Part shown: in pieces, positions 50,655 to 53,317 of the stretch
Position numbering within the stretch: the first letter of the stretch is position 1
Layout of the letters: every line of letters begins with the position of its first letter
Source: Zetaproteobacteria bacterium CG1_02_55_237
GTDB taxonomy: Bacteria; Pseudomonadota; Zetaproteobacteria; Mariprofundales; Mariprofundaceae
Direction: 5' to 3'
NCBI GenBank assembly: GCA_001871195.1
Contig: MNXA01000029.1
Span: forward strand, 1-53,317
Length of the DNA: 53,317 nucleotides
Notes under the pieces: generated by a model
What the model was told of the DNA's origin: nothing
The model's database searches: none
The model's input: the letters and a program-made list of their open reading frames with translations, nothing else
Position numbers and translations under genes: made by a program

Positions 50655-53317
50655 TTACCAGCTCAGCGTTGCCGCACCCGTCAGCACCGAACCGGATTCG
50701 TTGACATCAAGAATCAGCGAACCCGTTGCCACACCTGTAGTATCAACAAAAACGGAATAGTTCCCATCGCCATTGTCACGCGCCAACACACTTCCTGCCC
50801 CGGATGGTTGAATTCCTGTCAGCGAGGAAAGGGTTACGCCGGTCGTTGATCCCGCTCCCGACTGCACAAACACACTCTGTCCCGGCCCCAGATTCAAACC
50901 ACCAATCGCAGGCTTGATCTTTACCTCCTGCAGGGTCGTGTTGCCGACAATGGTTGCTACAGGCGTCACCGTTGCGCTCGCTGTACCCGTGAAACCGTAA
51001 GCCTTAAGGTAGTGGCCGCCCATATCCAGTACCCCGGCATCCGCTGCACCTGTCACGTTGGTCGTTTCCCCATTGGCAAATACCGATGAGGCTGTTGCCG
51101 CGCTGCCTGCATCAATCGGACCGTTTGGTGCAGTCAGCGTCTGATCCAGATAGAAGCCGCTCTGGAAGTTCGGGTTGATGCTGATGTCGCTTGCATTGTT
51201 CACTACACCCTGACCGATATCGTTGTTGAACGACATCGCCGAGGTAATTGCATTCCCGATGGTCAGTGGATCATTGAGGCTCTCGCCAACATTGATCGTT
51301 GCTTCCACGGTATTGTCCTCGTTAAACCACAGGATGTTGTCGTGGATGGAGGGAATCTGACCATTTGAAAGGCCGCTCTCAAAATAGGTGATGCCGCCAC
51401 CGCTGGATGCTGATCCCACTTGATTGTAGGCAATGGTATTGCTGGAAACGACGGAGTTGCGTGGATCATGCAGCTTGATGCCACCGCCTGCTGTCGCAGC
51501 CCGATTGCCACTGATCAGATTGTTGAAGATCGTCACCAGATTGGCCGGTTGGCGCACATAAATCCCTCCACCATAACCCGCACTGGCATCATTGCCGGCA
51601 ATCACCGAGTTCTTGATTAATATGGCATCCGAAGCCGAGGCCGGCGCAAGCAGCAGGCCACCACCACCCATCGAACTCGCAGCGGCTCCATTGGCTGTGT
51701 TATTAACCACAACCGTTTCCACCATATCAAACGAACCCTTGGCAAATATGCCACCACCACTGTTCACCGCGATATTGCCGGAAATGGTTGTCTTCTGGTC
51801 GATCACAACCTTGCTGCGCAGCGAATTATTCAGATATACGCCGCCGGCATCGTTGGTGCTGCTGTTGCCCTTAATATTACACAGATGGATTCCACCATCG
51901 CTCAAATCAAAGCGCACGCCACCGCCAAGAGATGAATTGCCGCCGGTAATAATAAAGCCGGTCAGGTGGATGCTCGTCGAGTTACCGTCAATCATCACCG
52001 GCCGACCGCTAGTTGTTACTGCAATGGTTGAACTCAAGGGATCAACGGGATTAAGTACCGTGGAACTGACCGAACCCACCAGTTGCAGATTGCTGCGCCC
52101 GGTTATCGTGATCGGGGCATAGGTGCCGGCAGCCACCAGAATATAGGTTGCAGTGCTTGCCGTTGCCCCGTTCGGCGCTGCCGTGATCGCCGCGCTCAGC
52201 GTCTTTTTTGCCGTAGCCCAGGAAGTACCCACACCGGTGTCATCCGGTTTTGTCCCATCCACAAAGTAAACCGTATTGGCCACCAGAGGATTCTGACCAC
52301 GGAAAACCTCGATACCGTCGCCAACGCCATCGCCATCGGTGTCGGCAAGCAAAGGATTGGTACCCGCAGTCACCTCGGCCCCATCAGAAAGCCCATCGCC
52401 ATCGGTATCGGCATTGTTCGGATCGGTGCCGTATGTATTCAGTTCATCGCTGTCTGTAAGACCATCGCCATCGCTGTCGTCGGCCGTGGCACCCCAGTTC
52501 AGTGTTGAGCCAGGCACCACCGAGGTTTTCGGAATACCGTACAGAGGTTTGGTGCCCGCTCCGGCTAGCGTGACTGTCGTACCCGTCGTGGTAATGCTAA
52601 TGTACTTGCCCGTCGTCGGCGTACTCAGGAACTGCAGGTTGTTGAACGGTGTGAACGTCGTGTTGGCAAGTGCAATGGTCATCTGCGTGTCAGTGGCCGC
52701 ATAATTGCGGAAGGTGACGTTGTCGAACTTGCCACCCAAGGCAGCTCCACTGGCAATCAGCAGTACATGATCGAAAATGGCACCGTCGATACTGGTTCCA
52801 CCCGCCGCGGTTACCGTCCTGCCGTTGCCGGTGATGGTCGGTGTCACTCCTGCACCAATAATTCCCACGCCCTTGATCAATATATTGCTGGCCAGTGAAA
52901 CATTGTTGGCAATTTCCACGTCGTTGAAATAGGACGTGCCGGGATGGATAAAGCTGATTGTTTGTGCCGCTGCACCGTCAAACACCACCTTGTGCGTCCC
53001 GGTAGCAATGAAAGTGGAATTGTTGCCATCAATCTCGGAGAAGTTGCCGTGCACATGCAGTGCCCCGGCTGTAAACCAGCCGCTAGTATTGGCATTGCTG
53101 CCATCCCTGAATGTCGCAGAGCCCCCCACCGTCACAACATCCGCTGCATTCACCATCTTCAGGCCACTCGCAGCATTCGTACTCCATGAGGTAAGCGTAC
53201 CGCTGATGCTCAACGTCTGTCCGTTAACAGCCAGTACCCCTGAAAGCCCCGAGCCGGCAACGGTCAGGTTACCGGTCAACGTCAGCGCCTGGGCAAGCTG
53301 AACATTGCCGGTCACTG
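50655..53317 (-). CDS. Large secreted beta-helix protein with TSP3 calcium repeats (5' end outside window)
   Basis: 887 codons including the stop; the frame stays open to the window edge, so the N-terminus is missing. From the left of the protein: repetitive beta-strand sequence (LTLTGNLTVAGSGLSGVLAVNGQTLSISG), three thrombospondin type 3-like Ca-binding units (DSDGDGLTDSDELN, DTDGDGLSDGAEVTAGTNPL, DTDGDGVGDGIEVFRGQNPL), then a DUF1565-like right-handed parallel beta-helix (YFVDGTKPDDTGVGTSWATAKKTLSAAITAAPNGA, VMIDGNSTSIHLTGFIITGGNSSLGGGVRF, GGIFAKGSF, GGGIYVR). It ends in a short Ig-like strand set ...TGAATLSW. Likely exported; surface location and adhesion are inference. Confidence 0.85.
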   Translation of the reverse strand, partial: VTGNVQLAQALTLTGNLTVAGSGLSGVLAVNGQTLSISGTLTSWSTNAASGLKMVNAADVVTVGGSATFRDGSNANTSGWFTAGALHVHGNFSEIDGNNSTFIATGTHKVVFDGAAAQTISFIHPGTSYFNDVEIANNVSLASNILIKGVGIIGAGVTPTITGNGRTVTAAGGTSIDGAIFDHVLLIASGAALGGKFDNVTFRNYAATDTQMTIALANTTFTPFNNLQFLSTPTTGKYISITTTGTTVTLAGAGTKPLYGIPKTSVVPGSTLNWGATADDSDGDGLTDSDELNTYGTDPNNADTDGDGLSDGAEVTAGTNPLLADTDGDGVGDGIEVFRGQNPLVANTVYFVDGTKPDDTGVGTSWATAKKTLSAAITAAPNGATASTATYILVAAGTYAPITITGRSNLQLVGSVSSTVLNPVDPLSSTIAVTTSGRPVMIDGNSTSIHLTGFIITGGNSSLGGGVRFDLSDGGIHLCNIKGNSSTNDAGGVYLNNSLRSKVVIDQKTTISGNIAVNSGGGIFAKGSFDMVETVVVNNTANGAAASSMGGGGLLLAPASASDAILIKNSVIAGNDASAGYGGGIYVRQPANLVTIFNNLISGNRAATAGGGIKLHDPRNSVVSSNTIAYNQVGSASSGGGITYFESGLSNGQIPSIHDNILWFNEDNTVEATINVGESLNDPLTIGNAITSAMSFNNDIGQGVVNNASDISINPNFQSGFYLDQTLTAPNGPIDAGSAATASSVFANGETTNVTGAADAGVLDMGGHYLKAYGFTGTASATVTPVATIVGNTTLQEVKIKPAIGGLNLGPGQSVFVQSGAGSTTGVTLSSLTGIQPSGAGSVLARDNGDGNYSVFVDTTGVATGSLILDVNESGSVLTGAATLSW

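Overview
The window is a dense stretch of chromosome from a Gram-negative proteobacterium. It carries outer-membrane beta-barrels, lipoproteins, an RND tripartite pump, quinolinate synthase, a PurT-type formyltransferase and a TSP3/beta-helix surface protein. The moderately GC-rich coding style, c-di-GMP/two-component signalling, copper/silver detoxification genes and multi-hairpin intergenic repeats would suit a free-living aquatic proteobacterium, for example a Zetaproteobacterium of the Mariprofundus type. That placement is inference. I saw no rRNA, tRNA or CRISPR array.

Layout. 1-290: end of an insertion sequence that cuts off the C-terminus of a FIST-domain sensor gene. 1.5-7.2 kb: bicupin, a block of five consecutive hairpins, small-molecule kinase, purT, MscS-type channel, ankyrin protein, Blc lipocalin. 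7.4-17.2 kb: 7TM-GGDEF protein, msrB-msrA, a cysteine-rich lipoprotein with an unknown partner, serC, outer-membrane barrel, an AT-rich psd, selO and a ybeD-like gene, punctuated by a family of near-identical terminator-like hairpins. 17.3-20.4 kb: a 1048-aa AT-rich protein fusing a PD-(D/E)XK nuclease domain to a STAND/NACHT-like ATPase, the best candidate for an anti-phage or other conflict system. 20.45-25.7 kb: a segment with a Baeyer-Villiger monooxygenase and a histidine kinase with two tandem CheY-like regulators, bracketed by direct copies of the 3' end of ilvD. 25.6-35.8 kb: ilvD, nadA, an OmpA/LOG pair, sixA, a DinG/YoaA-type helicase whose 5' end runs into a MITE, and a periplasmic-binding-protein/GGDEF fusion.

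35.8-45.4 kb is a minus-strand copper/silver resistance operon: Met/His/Cys-rich periplasmic protein, CusC-, CusB- and CusA-like subunits, a DUF411 protein, a CopA-type P-ATPase and a membrane-anchored cupredoxin. Together they would move Cu(I)/Ag(I) from cytoplasm to periplasm and out of the cell. 45.5-50.5 kb, same strand: DUF4126 membrane protein, NCS2 permease, periplasmic cyclophilin, DUF985 cupin, sucD without an adjacent sucC, and a CBS-domain protein. The window closes with the C-terminal 887 codons of a large secreted beta-helix protein that continues past the right edge.

No search or folding program was run. Family calls come from reading motifs. Start codons were chosen from Shine-Dalgarno (SD) sites and family lengths.
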